Below, one piece after another: positions 12,741 through 24,459 of a DNA stretch of 64,000 bases (position 1 is its first letter; every line of letters starts with the position of its first letter). Origin of the DNA: Topomyia yanbarensis (lineage: Eukaryota; Arthropoda; Insecta; Diptera; Culicidae). Where the stretch lies: assembly GCF_030247195.1 (NCBI RefSeq), contig NC_080671.1, positions 203,836,897 through 203,900,896 on the forward strand, given 5' to 3'. The notes beneath the pieces are model-generated. The model saw nothing but the letters and a program-made list of their open reading frames with translations, ran no database searches and was not told the origin of the DNA. The translations under genes were made by a program, and so were the position numbers.

Positions 12741-14640
12741 AAAAATGTTTTTTTAATTTTACCTATATGATCATTGCATTTTAATTAAATATTTCATTCA
12801 GCATCTTTATTCATTTTGTCCATCTGCGTTCATTTTATCTATTTTATTCGTTTTATATTTTGGATTCACTCTGATCAGTTTATTCTTTTCGTACATTTTA
12901 CTCATATCATTCATTTAACTAATTTTATTCACTGTTTTCATTCTATGCATTCTATTCATTTTATCCAGTTCATACATTTTGTTCAGTTTCTTCATTTTAA
13001 TAATCTGACTATTTTTTTCAGTTTTATTCGTTTCATCCAAATAATTTATTCGACACAATTTATTTTTTCCATTAATTTATAACCTTTTAACATCTTTGAT
13101 TTTTAATTTTATTCAATGCATTTTATTCTGCCCATTTTCTTCTTTTTATTTATTTTATCAATTCAGTTCAGTTTATTTATTTGATTCGTTTGTTTTATTT
13201 ATTCATTTCATTTATTTTTTATTTTATTAATTTTGTTCATTTGATCCATTTCATTCATTTGATTCATTATATTCACTGAATTCATTAAATTATTCATTGG
13301 ATTGTATAGGACTTATCATTTAATTCATTTTGTTTTTATCTTTAATTTTATTCATTTCATGTTCAGTCATTTTGTTATTTATTTCATTCAATTTATTAGT
13401 TCGAGTCAATTTATTCTATTAGTCTTATAACGGGTGCGCGACGTTAGGCATAAGTACGATAGGCATAATGGACGTTAGGCATAATGGACGATTGGCATAA
13501 TATACGCTAGGCATAATGGACGATATGCATAATTTACAAAAAATATAAAAATAATTGCAAAGTTTTCTTTATTTTAGAGATTTCAATCTTATGTTCATTT
13601 TACGGGTTAGAAGCTTTGATGTATAAAATTGCATACCTTAGAGAGACAGTAAAATGAAAAACACTGTAGTGTAGAATTTGTTTTATTTTGTTCCATGGAT
13701 GAGCTGAATGTTTTCTTCATTTGAGTGAACAGTTTTCATTCAATCCCATTTCAAGTTTGTTGGATGTATTATCAATACTATTATATCCAAATATTAAACA
13801 ATAAAGAGTAATAATGAACAGCCATGATGTTATAAAAACTTGCAGTTTCCTTAGTTTTATCTTTGAAGGCCTCAATAGTATAATCATTGGACAGAATAAT
13901 ATGGGAGATAAGCAATATAGAAGTAGCAAATTCATCATTCTTTCTTTCATGAACTGTTCCTCAAGATATATATTTTCATCTTGGACAATTACACCATGCA
14001 TTATGTAAGAACAAATCAAAGTTAATGTGCGTTAATCATACCTTAACACAAATGATATCGATTTTATTATTACAAACAGGTTGAATCTATTTTAGTTAGG
14101 TACAATTTATCGGTTGTACGTCGAGTAATACACACAGGCTGTATATCCGTATGCCAAGCGTTCGGTTTACTTCGTTAATTTGAGCAAATATATCTTCAAG
14201 TATACACAGTAGAATACAATTATGATCGAGTTTGATCAGCAACTGTTAAATTCTGTTGAGTGATACTTCAACATGTTAATTTTATTTATGCCAATCGTCA
14301 ATTATGCCTAACGTCCATTATGCCTAACATCTTTAGGCCTAACGTCCATTATGCCTAACGTACGTATGTCAAACGTCCGTATGCCTAACGTACTTATGCC
14401 CAGTGGGGTACACCCTCTTATAACTATTTCTAAATGTAGTTTAAATTTTCATTTAATGAGCTAATCTAATTTGATTCGTGTATTTTATAATTTTGATTTA
14501 CATTAATCATTCTACTTATTTTATGAATTTGAACACCTTTTATTTCATTTTTTGCTTTATTTTTTTATTTCGTTCGTTTTATTGATTTTCTATAATTTAT
14601 TCAGTTTATTCGATATTGTATTCGTGCAGGAGTAGAAACT
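12740..14640. repeat. TTYATT-rich low-complexity tract, interrupted by a transposon
   Basis: Degenerate repeats of TTTATTCATTT/TTCATTTTATT fill 12740-13431 and resume at 14425-14640. An 88-codon Phe/Ile/His-rich open frame at 12816-13082 is a by-product of this repeat. The 13432-14415 element sits inside the tract. Confidence 0.8.
13432..14415. mobile_element. 984-bp DNA element with GACGTTAGGCATAATG arrays and 9-bp target duplication
   Basis: The element is bounded by direct copies of TCTTATAAC at 13423-13431 and 14416-14424. Its ends are GGGTGCGCGACGTTAGGCAT on the left and, reverse-complemented, GGGTGTACCCCACTGGGCAT on the right, followed on both sides by AAGTACG. Just inside each end lies an array of a ~16-bp unit around GTTAGGCATAATGGAC: about five on the left and about seven in inverted orientation on the right (14280-14400). 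The interior is AT-rich; the only frames (64 and 100 codons) overlap on opposite strands and look accidental. A 9-bp duplication suits a Mutator- or Merlin-like element, but the superfamily is not established. Confidence 0.85.
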
Positions 14641-16080
14641 GTTTTCATTCCACCTCTAGTTGAGTGCCTACTTCACATGAGTTCTGCAAACTATTGAATG
14701 ATCAAACAGTGATATGTGTCAGAAATGTCTCATTTCACTGCTAGGTGGATTAAATCGTTTTGAAATTTGTAGCAGCCTTATGTATTGTAATTTCGTATTT
14801 TTGTCAATTCTTCCCGTATTCCCAAAAATGGCATGGATTTTTCAGTTACATATATACATCTATCAACACACACAAACATAAATCTATGCATACTGTCATT
14901 TATTGATCTCGCCGATTTAAGATTGAACAGAGAATGGACAAAAACCGAAAACGAAAAAAGCTGTTTTCTTCCATACCGTATGTTAGATCTTCATACATTT
15001 TAATCAGCAGTACTGCAACAACATTCTACATAAGCTGATTGAGTTTTATGAAGATCTAACACAAGGTGTGGAAAAAAAAACTGCTTTTTTTGTTTTCGAT
15101 TTCTGCCCATTTTCTGTCCAACCTTAAATAGAACTTCACCTATCGTGTGTCCATGAAAATTTTGTCCAACTTATTAGTGTGTATTGTGATCCATCTTTCT
15201 GTATAACTTTATCAATCACATTTTATGTAAAACAGTTGCACTTGACTAGAAATCGCTTTCGTTTCAGTTGCATTGATTGCAGTGAATGAAGTGCCCGGTG
15301 GGATAAATAGCAGAATTGTAACCAATTGCTTTATTGACAATATGAATTTTAGTATTAATTGAACATTTCTACTGTAGCTTCAAAATTATTTATAAAGCAT
15401 ACAACATGTATCATGCAAATGTGTTGATATATGTTAAGCTATAGAGTTTCGCCCCTGAAAAGGATTCCTCTTCTCCTCAATTTCTTGAGAGGCTTACTGT
15501 AAAATCTAAATTGTAGGCTTTCAGTTTGAAGAATCGAACAAAAACGAATGATCCGCAATCCAATCGCAGTGCCAGGTGTCAGAAATGTTTCAGTGCGAAG
15601 CATATAATTATCATTTTATTCGAAAAGCAGCATAACATGCTCTGATCGTGTATCGTAAATTTAGAAGTCTCTCAAACGCTGTCGAATTATCGATGATATT
15701 TTCAATTCAATGTTGAAAAAAGCACTCGGCAATGTTTGCCTTCCGTTGAACCTCTGACCACCCGCTGTTACACATAATTGATTGATCACTGATTCGTGTT
15801 TCACTTTGCTGAGCGCCACTTGCAGATTAATTTTCGTGAAAATATAATCACCACTTAGAAAACATCAACTCAACACCTCACGAACAAGACGTTTTTATGC
15901 TTAACATTTAAATCTCATTTCACTGCTTGAACCCGCACTAAGTATTTATGTATTTCCATTTGGTATCATCACCGTTCGCGCGCTAATTCGTCTCTTCCTT
16001 CTTTGTCCACTATCCTTTCGAGATTGTTTAGCTTGTGATAAAATATCAAATTAAAATAAAATATAAAAAAACGAGATAAC
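14640..16080. other. Unassigned AT-rich region
   Basis: Contains an imperfect inverted pair around 14940-15120: acaaaaaccgaaaacgaaaa with a left arm that includes gttagatcttcat, and an opposing atgaagatctaac with ttttcgatttctgcccat. It looks like a decayed palindromic MITE of ~180 bp. Nothing else can be supported. Confidence 0.4.
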
Positions 16081-16560
16081 ATCCGAGATAGTTAAGCGCA
16101 GTCTTCGCCGCAACTTTCGAGTAGCAGGACGAAGAAACAATCTCTCATACAGTAAAACGCCGTTCAGCGAGAAAAAAATGCATCACCGTTCCCGTCTCCG
16201 AAACTAAAAACACGGTGGTCACCCAAGGAATGAAGATTTATAGGAAGCAGCACACAGGGGCTTGGATATACCGTGTTGATAGAAGTCAATGAAGCCTGAC
16301 GGCGTGATGATAGCGGCGAACCGCGCAGCATCACCGTACAACCGACCACCGCCGCTAAGCGGAATAGAAGGAACGGGCAAGAATGAAATGATTACCACGA
16401 GAGATTTCATGCGCTCACGAACCGCGAACGCACTCTAGAGCGCAACTAAAATGAATTCCTACCGGCTTGATTGACGAAGGTAAACTGAAACCTGGGAAAT
16501 AGTTGGAGCCAGGCACAAGATTCGATTCGAAAAAGGTCTATCTTCAACAACACACGCGAC
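16080..16560 (-). other. GC-richer island, possible host promoter/5' region
   Basis: This ~480-bp patch stands out from its surroundings by higher GC and absence of recognisable repeats. On the minus strand it holds a cagtttacc-type Inr-like sequence near 16480 and an ATG at 16408-16410 opening a 63-codon frame with a hydrophobic start (MKSLVVIISFLPV). That could be a 5' exon, but no splice context or homolog is recognised. Low confidence. Confidence 0.2.
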
Positions 16561-16862
16561 GCAACATCCTCTCCGCGATCACTGTGGGATGATCGATTTC
16601 GTTAGTGGTAAAAATGGACGAAAGAATTTTTTAAATGTAATATCACTTTCTGGTATACTGTGCCCATTAGATGCACGCGCATTGAAATTATTCTATTCAT
16701 GGACTGTTTTAAAGAAAAATTTCCACAAATTCTGATTTTGAACTTATTACAAAAGGTTTACATTTTAAAAAATAAATGTCTAAAGAAGGCATAAGAGTTT
16801 TTTCTTAAGAAAGTCGATCATTTTCTTTTTTCATATTTTGACGTATTGATATTTTAAGAATA

Positions 16863-16959
16863 CCCAAGTAACAATTGAAGTTTTATAGCACGCTACAAGT
16901 GCAATATAAGTTTTATGAGTGGTCATAAAACTAGCATAAAGCCTCAATTGTTACTAGGG
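16863..16959. mobile_element. 97-bp MITE with AGTAACAATTGA termini, TA duplication
   Basis: Left end CCCAAGTAACAATTGAAG and right end CCTCAATTGTTACTAGGG form a near-perfect 24-bp inverted repeat. It is flanked by TA on both sides (16861-16862 and 16960-16961). TA duplication and small size suggest a Tc1/mariner-derived MITE. Confidence 0.8.
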
Positions 16960-16969
16960 TATAGACGAA

Positions 16970-17074
16970 TTTTGTGCTAAATCGTATTCACAGTTGACAG
17001 CACCCTCTCAAATTTTGATGAAACTTTCTGCACATGATGACTTTGTCACAAAAAGCCATTTTGCATACTTTGTT
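16970..17074. repeat. Fragment of repeat E, inverted copy at 33860-33957
   Basis: The block cagcaccctctcaaattttg to catactttg recurs, reverse-complemented and ~85% similar, at 33880-33957. Downstream parts of the same family occur at 20017-20400 in plus orientation and near 24612-24645 in reverse. Repeat D is inserted into this family at about 17074. Confidence 0.65.
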
Positions 17075-17420
17075 TTTTGACATTAAAAATGTCTTACTCC
17101 ACTATCTGGGGCTAGGTGTCATTCTAAAATCTAAACTATCTCCCATGTAACGAAACTATGTAAGGTTTGCACGCTTATAACTCCGATATTACTAGATGGA
17201 TTTTAATCATTCATACACCAACCGATTCAGAAACACCTAACTTAAATATTGGTAATAATTTAATATCTCCCCAATAAAAATAGACTTTTGGAAATTGGTA
17301 AAATTAAAAAGTTCACGAAAAACGGGAAAATTACCATTCGTGAGGCAGTTTTCTCAGACACAGCCGTCAAAAGAGGGCAGCTTAGTGACTCAATGAAAGA
17401 CGAAAAGTCATAAATAGAAG

Positions 17421-18266
17421 CAGTGATGCCACAAGTACAGATTTATCTAGAAAGGTACAGATTTTTTAATTGTTGTTGGTACAGATTCTGTACGGTACAG
17501 ATTACAGATTTTTGTGAAAAGGTACAGATTGGTACAGATTTTTTTACATGGCACCAGGGTAGTATAATTTAACCCTGCGGCGTATTACAGCAGCTAAATA
17601 TCTATGTCTGAGTAAAAGCCGAGCGAATCGTCTCGAAGTGCCTACGTTTACTCTGACATGCTTCATTTGATTTGCTGCAAGCAGGTTTCTCGCATCCAAA
17701 TGACATTACCAGCCCCATCTCAGCTTCTCGCCGTCACTCCGTCAGCGGTCTTAGGGTGCTTAAAGAGTGTCGGGGAGAAGCTAAGCTGGGGCCGACACTG
17801 AAATTGGAATACCAGAAGCCTGCTTCGTTCAAACCAAAGGGATGATGTCAGAGAGAAAGCCGAGCAGATCTGCACCGACCGCCTACTTTTACTCTGACAA
17901 GCTCCATTTGATATGCCGCAAGCAAGTTTCTCGCATCTCGCATCCTACTGTCAGTTCCAGCCCCTGCCCAGCTTCTCGCCGCCACTATATGAGCACCCTT
18001 AGGTTGAAAACAAAGTGGCGGCGAGAATTTGAGCTGATATTGATATTATCAAGTCAAACTCATCCGGAATTCTGACTGGTTTCGTACGGAAATCCAACTC
18101 AAATAAAAAAAACCGATCGGAATGAAAAATATGTGTATAAAAATGATTTTTTTATAACAACCTTGTTATTATTTGGGTACAGAATCCGGTACAGATTTTT
18201 CTATAGAAGAGTACAGATAGGAAAGATTTTGCAACTCCCGGTACAGATTTAATTGTGGCAACACTG
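17421..18266. mobile_element. 846-bp non-autonomous hAT with TACAGAT subterminal arrays
   Basis: Ends CAGTGATGCCACAA and, reverse-complemented, CAGTGTTGCCACAA; direct 8-bp duplications AATAGAAG lie at 17413-17420 and 18267-18274. The empty site is intact in copy 2 of repeat D (30980-30987). Both subterminal regions carry repeated GGTACAGATT: about seven from 17434 to 17540 and about four from 18175 to 18250, all in the same direction. The middle holds a degenerate direct repeat (about 17612-17770 and 17851-18000, starting aaagccgagc), each half with a foldback cagcttctcgcc...gagaagct. No transposase. Confidence 0.93.
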
Positions 18267-18871
18267 AATAGAAGCGACGCATGTCCGTTTAAGTCAGTTG
18301 TTGCTCTTGTCTCATACGAACAACATCGTCTCCGGGCGATGCAATCAGCGCTATCGATTTTCGGCAACGTTGGCATTTGCACACACTCGCACCTATGTGA
18401 CTAAACCATATACGGTTAGTTTATAAATAGAGGTGACGCGTACCCGTTTGAATCAGTTTTTGTTCTTATGTCGAACGGGTAAGATCATGGCTGCAGCGTG
18501 TGGGCACTACAATAAGCGGTAGACGCTATGCATTTTCGGCAGCGGTGGCCGTGTGCGGATTTTTCGGGTAACAGCACGGTGTCACAGAATGATTTGCAAA
18601 GTGGGTGGGCGGGGTGGTTTGGATTTAATTCAATACGGTGTGTGCTGCTTAAGAGTGTTGCGTTTGAATAAAATATATTTATTTTTATGCATGCGGGTGC
18701 GTTGTAACTTGTTAATCCATGTTTACGGCGCATTGTTGCTGCCTAGGGTAAAGAGCCTATTGGTTTTCATATGTTTCATATTTTGGTTATATGTTTTTTA
18801 TCAGGCATCTGACAACGTGCTTCTGTAGTTATTGCACTGTTCAGCAGCGTAGTATTTTATATAGGGGAGTA

Positions 18872-19004
18872 CACTCAGGTTTTATTACGCGGTATTTTTT
18901 ACGCGAATTTTGAAATTTCCGCGGTTTTCATTTACGCGTTTTTTTGAAATTTAGGCGGTTTTCATTTGCACGGCCTGTATCCCCTGCGTAAAAAAACCTG
19001 AGTG
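18872..19004. mobile_element. 133-bp MITE with CACTCAGGTTTT termini
   Basis: Left CACTCAGGTTTTATTACGCG and right end reverse-complement CACTCAGGTTTTTTTACGCA; TA flanks at 18870-18871 and 19005-19006. Inside are direct repeats of TTTACGCGGTTTTCATT. The same MITE is at the same position in the other D copy (32503-32626), so it was already there before D was duplicated. Confidence 0.8.
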
Positions 19005-20016
19005 TAATTGCATCGGAAACAATCACATTCCCAGCAGAACTTTTTGTTTTCTAATTTCAAACACTTTTGTTTCGTACTGTACACAACGGAAAATTTTAAA
19101 ACAGAACCGTCCCAGCAGCAGTTTAGGCGGGTGTTCTTTTTCGATTCAAATTCAAGCCATGTCTTAATCGTTACTGGACTTAAAATTGTTTTCCCAGTTT
19201 ATCCAGTCAGAGTATCTGTCCTGCCCTATGTAGTTAAAACACAGTTCTAAATGCGTTTTAAAGTATACAACAAATAGAACGGTTAGGTATACTAATTTAA
19301 ATTTTAAAATATATCTGTTTGAAATTTTGTAACAAACCGCTGTACTGAAGATATAATTATGTCAGTCCTATTACCACATAAAACACCTATATAACATAAA
19401 ACGCTGCAGAATTGGTTTAATAATACAATGTTTACACTACAGAGTTATAACACGTTTTAATAATTAGCAACAAGAGAAAATGTCACCAAGATAGCATAAA
19501 ACCTGTTTTAACTGGTAGTGCGAACGTTGCATAACAATGTAATTTATCAAATAATTTCATTTTTTTCACCACTAATCGATCAAGAAATACTTAACCTTAA
19601 GATTGTTTACTTAAGTTCATTAATACATTATTGAAAATTTAAATGGAAAATGAAATTTCATATTTCATGAAGAATCTGTATATTTCCGAAGCTGGGCGTG
19701 GGCTTCCTCGTCACGGTTCTAAATATGGAACTTTTCTTTTAAATATATTTTCTGGACAGACCAGCCTATTTTTACTAGATGGATTAGCCAAATAATGCCA
19801 ATCACCTAGTGAGATACTTGATTAATAGATTACCGTTAAAAGACCTTCAATAAATTATGTTTTAATGGGGAGGGTGTATAGCAAATTGTAACATAAAAAA
19901 CAGGCGAGTGAGCAAGAACTTGAGTCGATATGTGTGATAGATAAAATACATTTGCACGCTCTTGAAAAAAGCTACATTTTTAATGTCACCGTGGTCGTGT
20001 CCTGTACACAACCCTT

Positions 20017-20400
20017 TAATTTTTTCAAAAATGATCTAGATTATCTTTTGAAAAGGGTCAAACTTTTTTTACCATTTTTTTCAAATAGCTATAGTCTAAA
20101 AATGACCAATCCTACAAAAAAAATGTTGTGGGAGTAATTTTTACAAAATTAGTCAAATTTTTGAATAAAAATATTGAAAAAATTCTTCATCGACTCCTAG
20201 ACTGAAAAAAGCGATTTAAAAAAATTTAAAAACGATTTACCAAAAACCCCATCTTTGATTCGGATGAAATTTTGTTCCAAGATAGGTTATTATGTTCACT
20301 ACCTGCCGTCAAAAATTTCAAGTTGGGTACTTTCAAGGAAAAAAAGTTATCTGAAAAAAACTTTTCCTTGTCCAAACTGATTTTTTTTCAGTGTATTTTT
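20017..20400. repeat. Repeat E, continuation right of repeat D
   Basis: The run ttcaagttgggtactttc, then a block gaaaaaaacttttccttgtc, and tccaaactgattttttttca, is seen in reverse orientation at 33770-33840, and its last part at 24612-24645. In this copy E is split by repeat D. No coding capacity. Confidence 0.6.
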
Positions 20401-22096
20401 ATCGAAAACAAAACCAATAGAAGTCATGCAATAAATATCAGTAACGAATTTGGTATATATTCAAAACAAAATTGAATCACGGCAAAGTTAACCCATTTAA
20501 CGTCATCGTTATATGTGAGTGTAAGAATAAGTATCTTGTCTATGTATCCGCTCGGGAAGTAGAGATTGATGGTGTAGTCTCCAACAGAGGCCTTAATTGC
20601 GAAGTATGGGGTTCACTCCTTCAAGAACCCTTTGCTTCGTCTAGTGAAAAGTTCTGGTTCGCAAGCAATCGCGTTTAGGAAAAATCAAGGAATATATGAA
20701 AACAACTTATTTTTCGTCAGCCTCAGCCTACAACGACTTATTGTAGAAACAAGAGAGACTCCGCATGATCTCTCGACATATCCCGCATATAAATTATGTG
20801 GGGACAAAATAAAACATCTTTTTAAAGAACGCTCCAGTAAGAAATGCAAAAGTTGGCCAATTTCTTCATTTCCTTGTACACTAATGAGCGAGAGTCTGGC
20901 CATCCCGTTGTGGGAACATCTTCTAATGTGACTATAAATTTCTGAAAGAAAAAAATCAGTTTTCTCTCCTAAGCTTCCTCGTGAAGGCCTTGAAGGGCGC
21001 TGTTACAAAACCGAAGTAAGTGGTTCCTGGTCTCGGTATTCTTAGAAACTAACAGGAATTTCCACATGGGACATAAAAACCCCAAGTGTCCCTACATTTT
21101 CCCCCAGGTTTTACATAATGCATTTGCACTACGATTAAAGGTCAGACGAAACGAGTACCCGACGCGAACAACCGTGAACAGTCTCCTACTTCGTGGTGGG
21201 CAGAGATTACTTAGAATTGAACTCGAAAGGGACTTTTGAACATCGGATTGCCCGAATTTTTCCCAATATACGCGACGCTTCAAATGCAAATGAAAAACCT
21301 GATGAAAGCTGAAAAACGCGATTATTGGCACCGGTCCGTCGACGGACTAACGGACGGATCATCAGAGAAACAATGTTTCGTCTGGTGGCTTGGGCCTACG
21401 TTGTATATTCGATTCATCCTGTGATTGGAATACACGGAACGTCCATCATATAATGACAGCTATGCACCGCTTTTATGCTAATTATTATGAGAGTAGTTGG
21501 GAGTGCAATCATAAAAGAGGCTGTGCTGCCAACATTCTCCCCACAAAACTGATGGTTTTATATTTACTTATCAACGACCATGCCCACATCGTTACAGTTA
21601 CAGGAGGATCTTCGTTTGATGGAGCATGGAAAGTACTCTTTGTATTTCCTGCAGAAAACATGGGAGTTTTTAAGTACTTTATTTGAAAAATCATAGCAGA
21701 TTACCTTAGTTTGAGTTTTTTTGCAGTGCTCCGTTCCGGGCAATGAGAGGACAGACACTTGGATTAAAATGATAATGAGAAGGTGGACATTTAGGCACTA
21801 GAAGGTATTTATATTCGTATATTTATAAAAGATCGCGTAGCTTCAACGAGTTTTTAAATATTTCTTCTCAGAGAATGCTCAAAAATTGGTAAAATTCGTG
21901 GAGCGATGGAAGTTCAGGAATCCCAAAGTATCAACAAACCTTGGTCCAAGAGAATGGATGAGAGTCATGACTTCATTCGGGTGATATCTCAGGTCATGTA
22001 CAATCATTATACGTAGAATGCCCATCTCCGGCGTATTGGGGTCGTGGACAGTGGTCTCTGCGCTTGTGGTGGCGGTTATCGCGATATTAAACATGC
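20400..22096. other. Unassigned region with a retroelement fragment
   Basis: Except for the fragment annotated at 21236-21390, I see nothing that can be supported. Open frames of up to 99 codons at 20632-20931 and 98 codons at 21390-21686 match no family I recognise and overlap others on the opposite strand. Confidence 0.35.
21236..21390 (+). pseudogene. Possible non-LTR ORF2 linker relic
   Basis: The plus frame reads LMKAEKRDYWHRSVDGLTD followed by degenerate GSSEKQ...WW. It resembles the AKKRGYWRRFVDGLT-type segment that lies between the endonuclease and RT domains of mosquito LOA/I-like retroelements. That comparison is from memory. The frame is short and the flanks give no further motif. 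It could also be chance. Confidence 0.4.
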
Positions 22097-24459
22097 ACTG
22101 ATAATATAAATTCGTAAATATAATGAAATCGATCACACAATACACAAATTCATTCGTCGTTTTCTGCAACGAAGTATTTTCGTGCATTCTAAATAGTAGG
22201 TTTCGTTCATTTCAAGAACAAGAATGGCCGCTTGGTGAACGAAATCATTCGTAAATTTTACACGTTTAATGTATACTGCACGAATGTTATCGTTGATAAC
22301 GACATTATTTTTCGTGAATGAAACGAAATGTTTTGTTTATTTTAATAAACGTGTGTGTATATTACGAACGATTTCGTTGGTCGCAAGAATTCATTTCGTT
22401 TATCTTAGAAAAGTGTACGTATTTATTATCCTCTTATTGTTTTCAGTCGATCTTTTGGGATCGATGTTTGATAACATAGATTTTTTTTATTTAAAATAAA
22501 TCGATGCGGCCAAATCGATTTTATTGTGGTACGAAGAAATGGCCGCTTGATGAACGAAAGTGTTCGTAAATTTTACTTATTTAGTTTACATTGCACGAAT
22601 GTAATCGTTGATAACGACATTATTTTTCGTGAACGAAACGAAATGTTTCGTGTATTTCAATAAATGTTTATGTATATGATGAACGATTTCGTTGTTCGCA
22701 CGATTTAGTTTCGTTCATCTTAGAAAAGTTTTCGTATTCATTAGCATATTATTTTTTCAATCGATATTTTAGGATCGATGTTTGACAACAACTATTTTTT
22801 CAACTAACTAAAAGTATTGATCTGGCAAAATCGATTTTGACACAACCTGCTCCCTTCTATTGAGAACAGAAAAGATTGTGGTATGAAGTAATGGCCGCTT
22901 GATGAAGGAAAGTTTTCGTAAATTTTACATATTTAGTGTACATTACATGAATGTTATGTAAATTACAAACGATTTCGTTGGTCGCACGAATTCATTTTGT
23001 ACACCTTAGAAAAGTTTTCGTATTATTAGCGTCTTATTGTTTTCAGTCGATCATTTGGGATCGATGTTTGACAACATCGATTTTTTTTTATTTAAAAAAA
23101 TAGATGTGGCCAAATCGATTTTACTGTGGTACGAAGAAATGGCCGCTTGATGAACGAAAATTTTCGTGAATTTTACATATTTAGGTTACATTGCACTTAT
23201 GTAATCGTTGGTAACGACATTATTTTTCGTGAACGAAACGAAATGTTTCGTGTATTTTAATAAACGTTTATGTATATTACAAACGATTTCGTTTGTCGCA
23301 TTTGATCTTTTAGGATCAATGTTTGACAGCAACGATTTTTTATTAATTAAAAAGATCGATCTGGCAAATTGGATTCTGCTTCAACCTGCTCATCATTATT
23401 GAGTACTAGAAAGATTGTGGTATGAAGAAATGGACGCTTGATGGACAAAAGTTTTAGTAACTTTTACTTATCTAGTGTACATGGCACGAATGTTATCAAC
23501 AACGACATTATTTTTCGTGAATGAAATGAAATCATTCGTTTATTTCAATAAATGTATATGTATATTACGAACAACTTCGTTGGTCACACGAATTCATTTC
23601 GTTCATCTTAGAAAAGTTTTCGTATTTATTATCTTTATTTTTTCATTCGATCTTTTGGGATCGATGTTTGACAACACCGATTTTTAGTTAAAAAAAACAG
23701 ATCTGGCAAAATCGATTTTATTGTGATATGAAGAAATGGTCGCTTGATTAACGAAAGTTTTCGTGAATTTTACTTATTTAGTGTACATTACACGAATGTT
23801 GTCGTTGAAAACGACATTAATTTTCGTGAATGAAACGAAATGTTTTGTTTATTTTAATAAACGTCTATGTATATTACGAACAATCTCGTTGGTCGCACGA
23901 ATTCATTTCGTTCATCTAAGAGAAGTTTTCGTATTTAATAGCATATTCTTTTGACATTGCTCCGCAGAGAAAAACTCAAAATTATTCATACAATACCATC
24001 GAGCAGTTTGCGATGGCTCAACTGAATCCGTACTGCTCCGGATTCTGGATCAACTAGAAGCGGAATAGGTTTAGAAAATCTTCCTAAAACCGGCGGACAT
24101 GGATACGGCTACTAAATAGTCAGACCGAGACCGTCGTGATCATCAACAATTATATGACGTATAGCAACAATGACTCCATATTGAAGCTCTGTTGACGTTG
24201 ACGGTTCGACGAATGGTGCTCGTAAATATTATAAAGATATTCGTATATAGCAGCGAACAATTCGTTTGCCGAACGAAGCTGTTTCGTAATAAGACAACGA
24301 AAGTCGTTTCGTGGTTTTCACGAAAAACTCGTAATAAAAAATAAATATGTTTCAATAGAACTACGAACGATTCATTATATGTACGAAAAATTCGTATATG
24401 TTATGAAAATTATCTGTACGAAACTAATGCATAACGATTTACGAATATATTCTATCAGT
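22097..24459. mobile_element. Complete 2363-bp DNA element with ACTGATA termini and ~300-bp tandem repeats
   Basis: Left end ACTGATAATATAAATTCGTA and reverse-complemented right end ACTGATAGAATATATTCGTA form a 23-bp TIR with two mismatches. Between about 22190 and 23960 lie five to six copies of a ~300-bp unit (starts near 22397, 22708, 22990, 23590 and 23900). Each unit contains catcttagaaaagttttcgt, a GGATCGATGTTTGACAACA segment, aaatcgatttt, and ATGGCCGCTTGATGAACGAA. TTCGT/ACGAA words are extremely dense and often palindromic. The stretch from 24180 to 24459 is a different, non-repeated end. No target duplication is evident and no transposase is encoded. Confidence 0.82.

Larger units (their letters stand above)
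17075..20026. repeat. Repeat D, copy 1
   Basis: It runs from gacattaaaaatgtcttact to cctgtacacaaccctttaat and is nearly identical to 26955-33628 once insertions are removed. Without its own hAT (17421-18266) it is about 2.1 kb. The blocks GACATTAAAAATGT near 17079 and ACATTTTTAATGTC near 19973 may be the inner part of terminal inverted repeats. It has no coding frame above chance, and carries a small MITE (18872-19004) also present in copy 2. Its left half is the empty site of the PIF/Harbinger element (TTA at 17189-17191), and bases 18816-18823 are the empty site of the hAT at 31532. Confidence 0.8.

Noticed and set aside
12816..13082. 88-codon Phe/Ile/His-rich open frame.
   Set aside because: Translation of the TTYATT low-complexity tract.
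13432..14415. CRISPR-like array from the regularly repeated GTTAGGCATAATGGAC.
   Set aside because: Units abut without unique spacers, are inverted at the two ends and lie within a transposon with a target duplication, in eukaryotic DNA.
21390..21686. 98-codon plus frame as a gene.
   Set aside because: Overlapping minus-strand frames of similar length, no motif and no family resemblance.
1..24459. The inverted arrays at 1-1005 and 22097-24459 as arms of one giant foldback transposon.
   Set aside because: 22097-24459 has both its own termini, so it is a complete element. The left one is simply a second copy in the other orientation, cut by the window edge.
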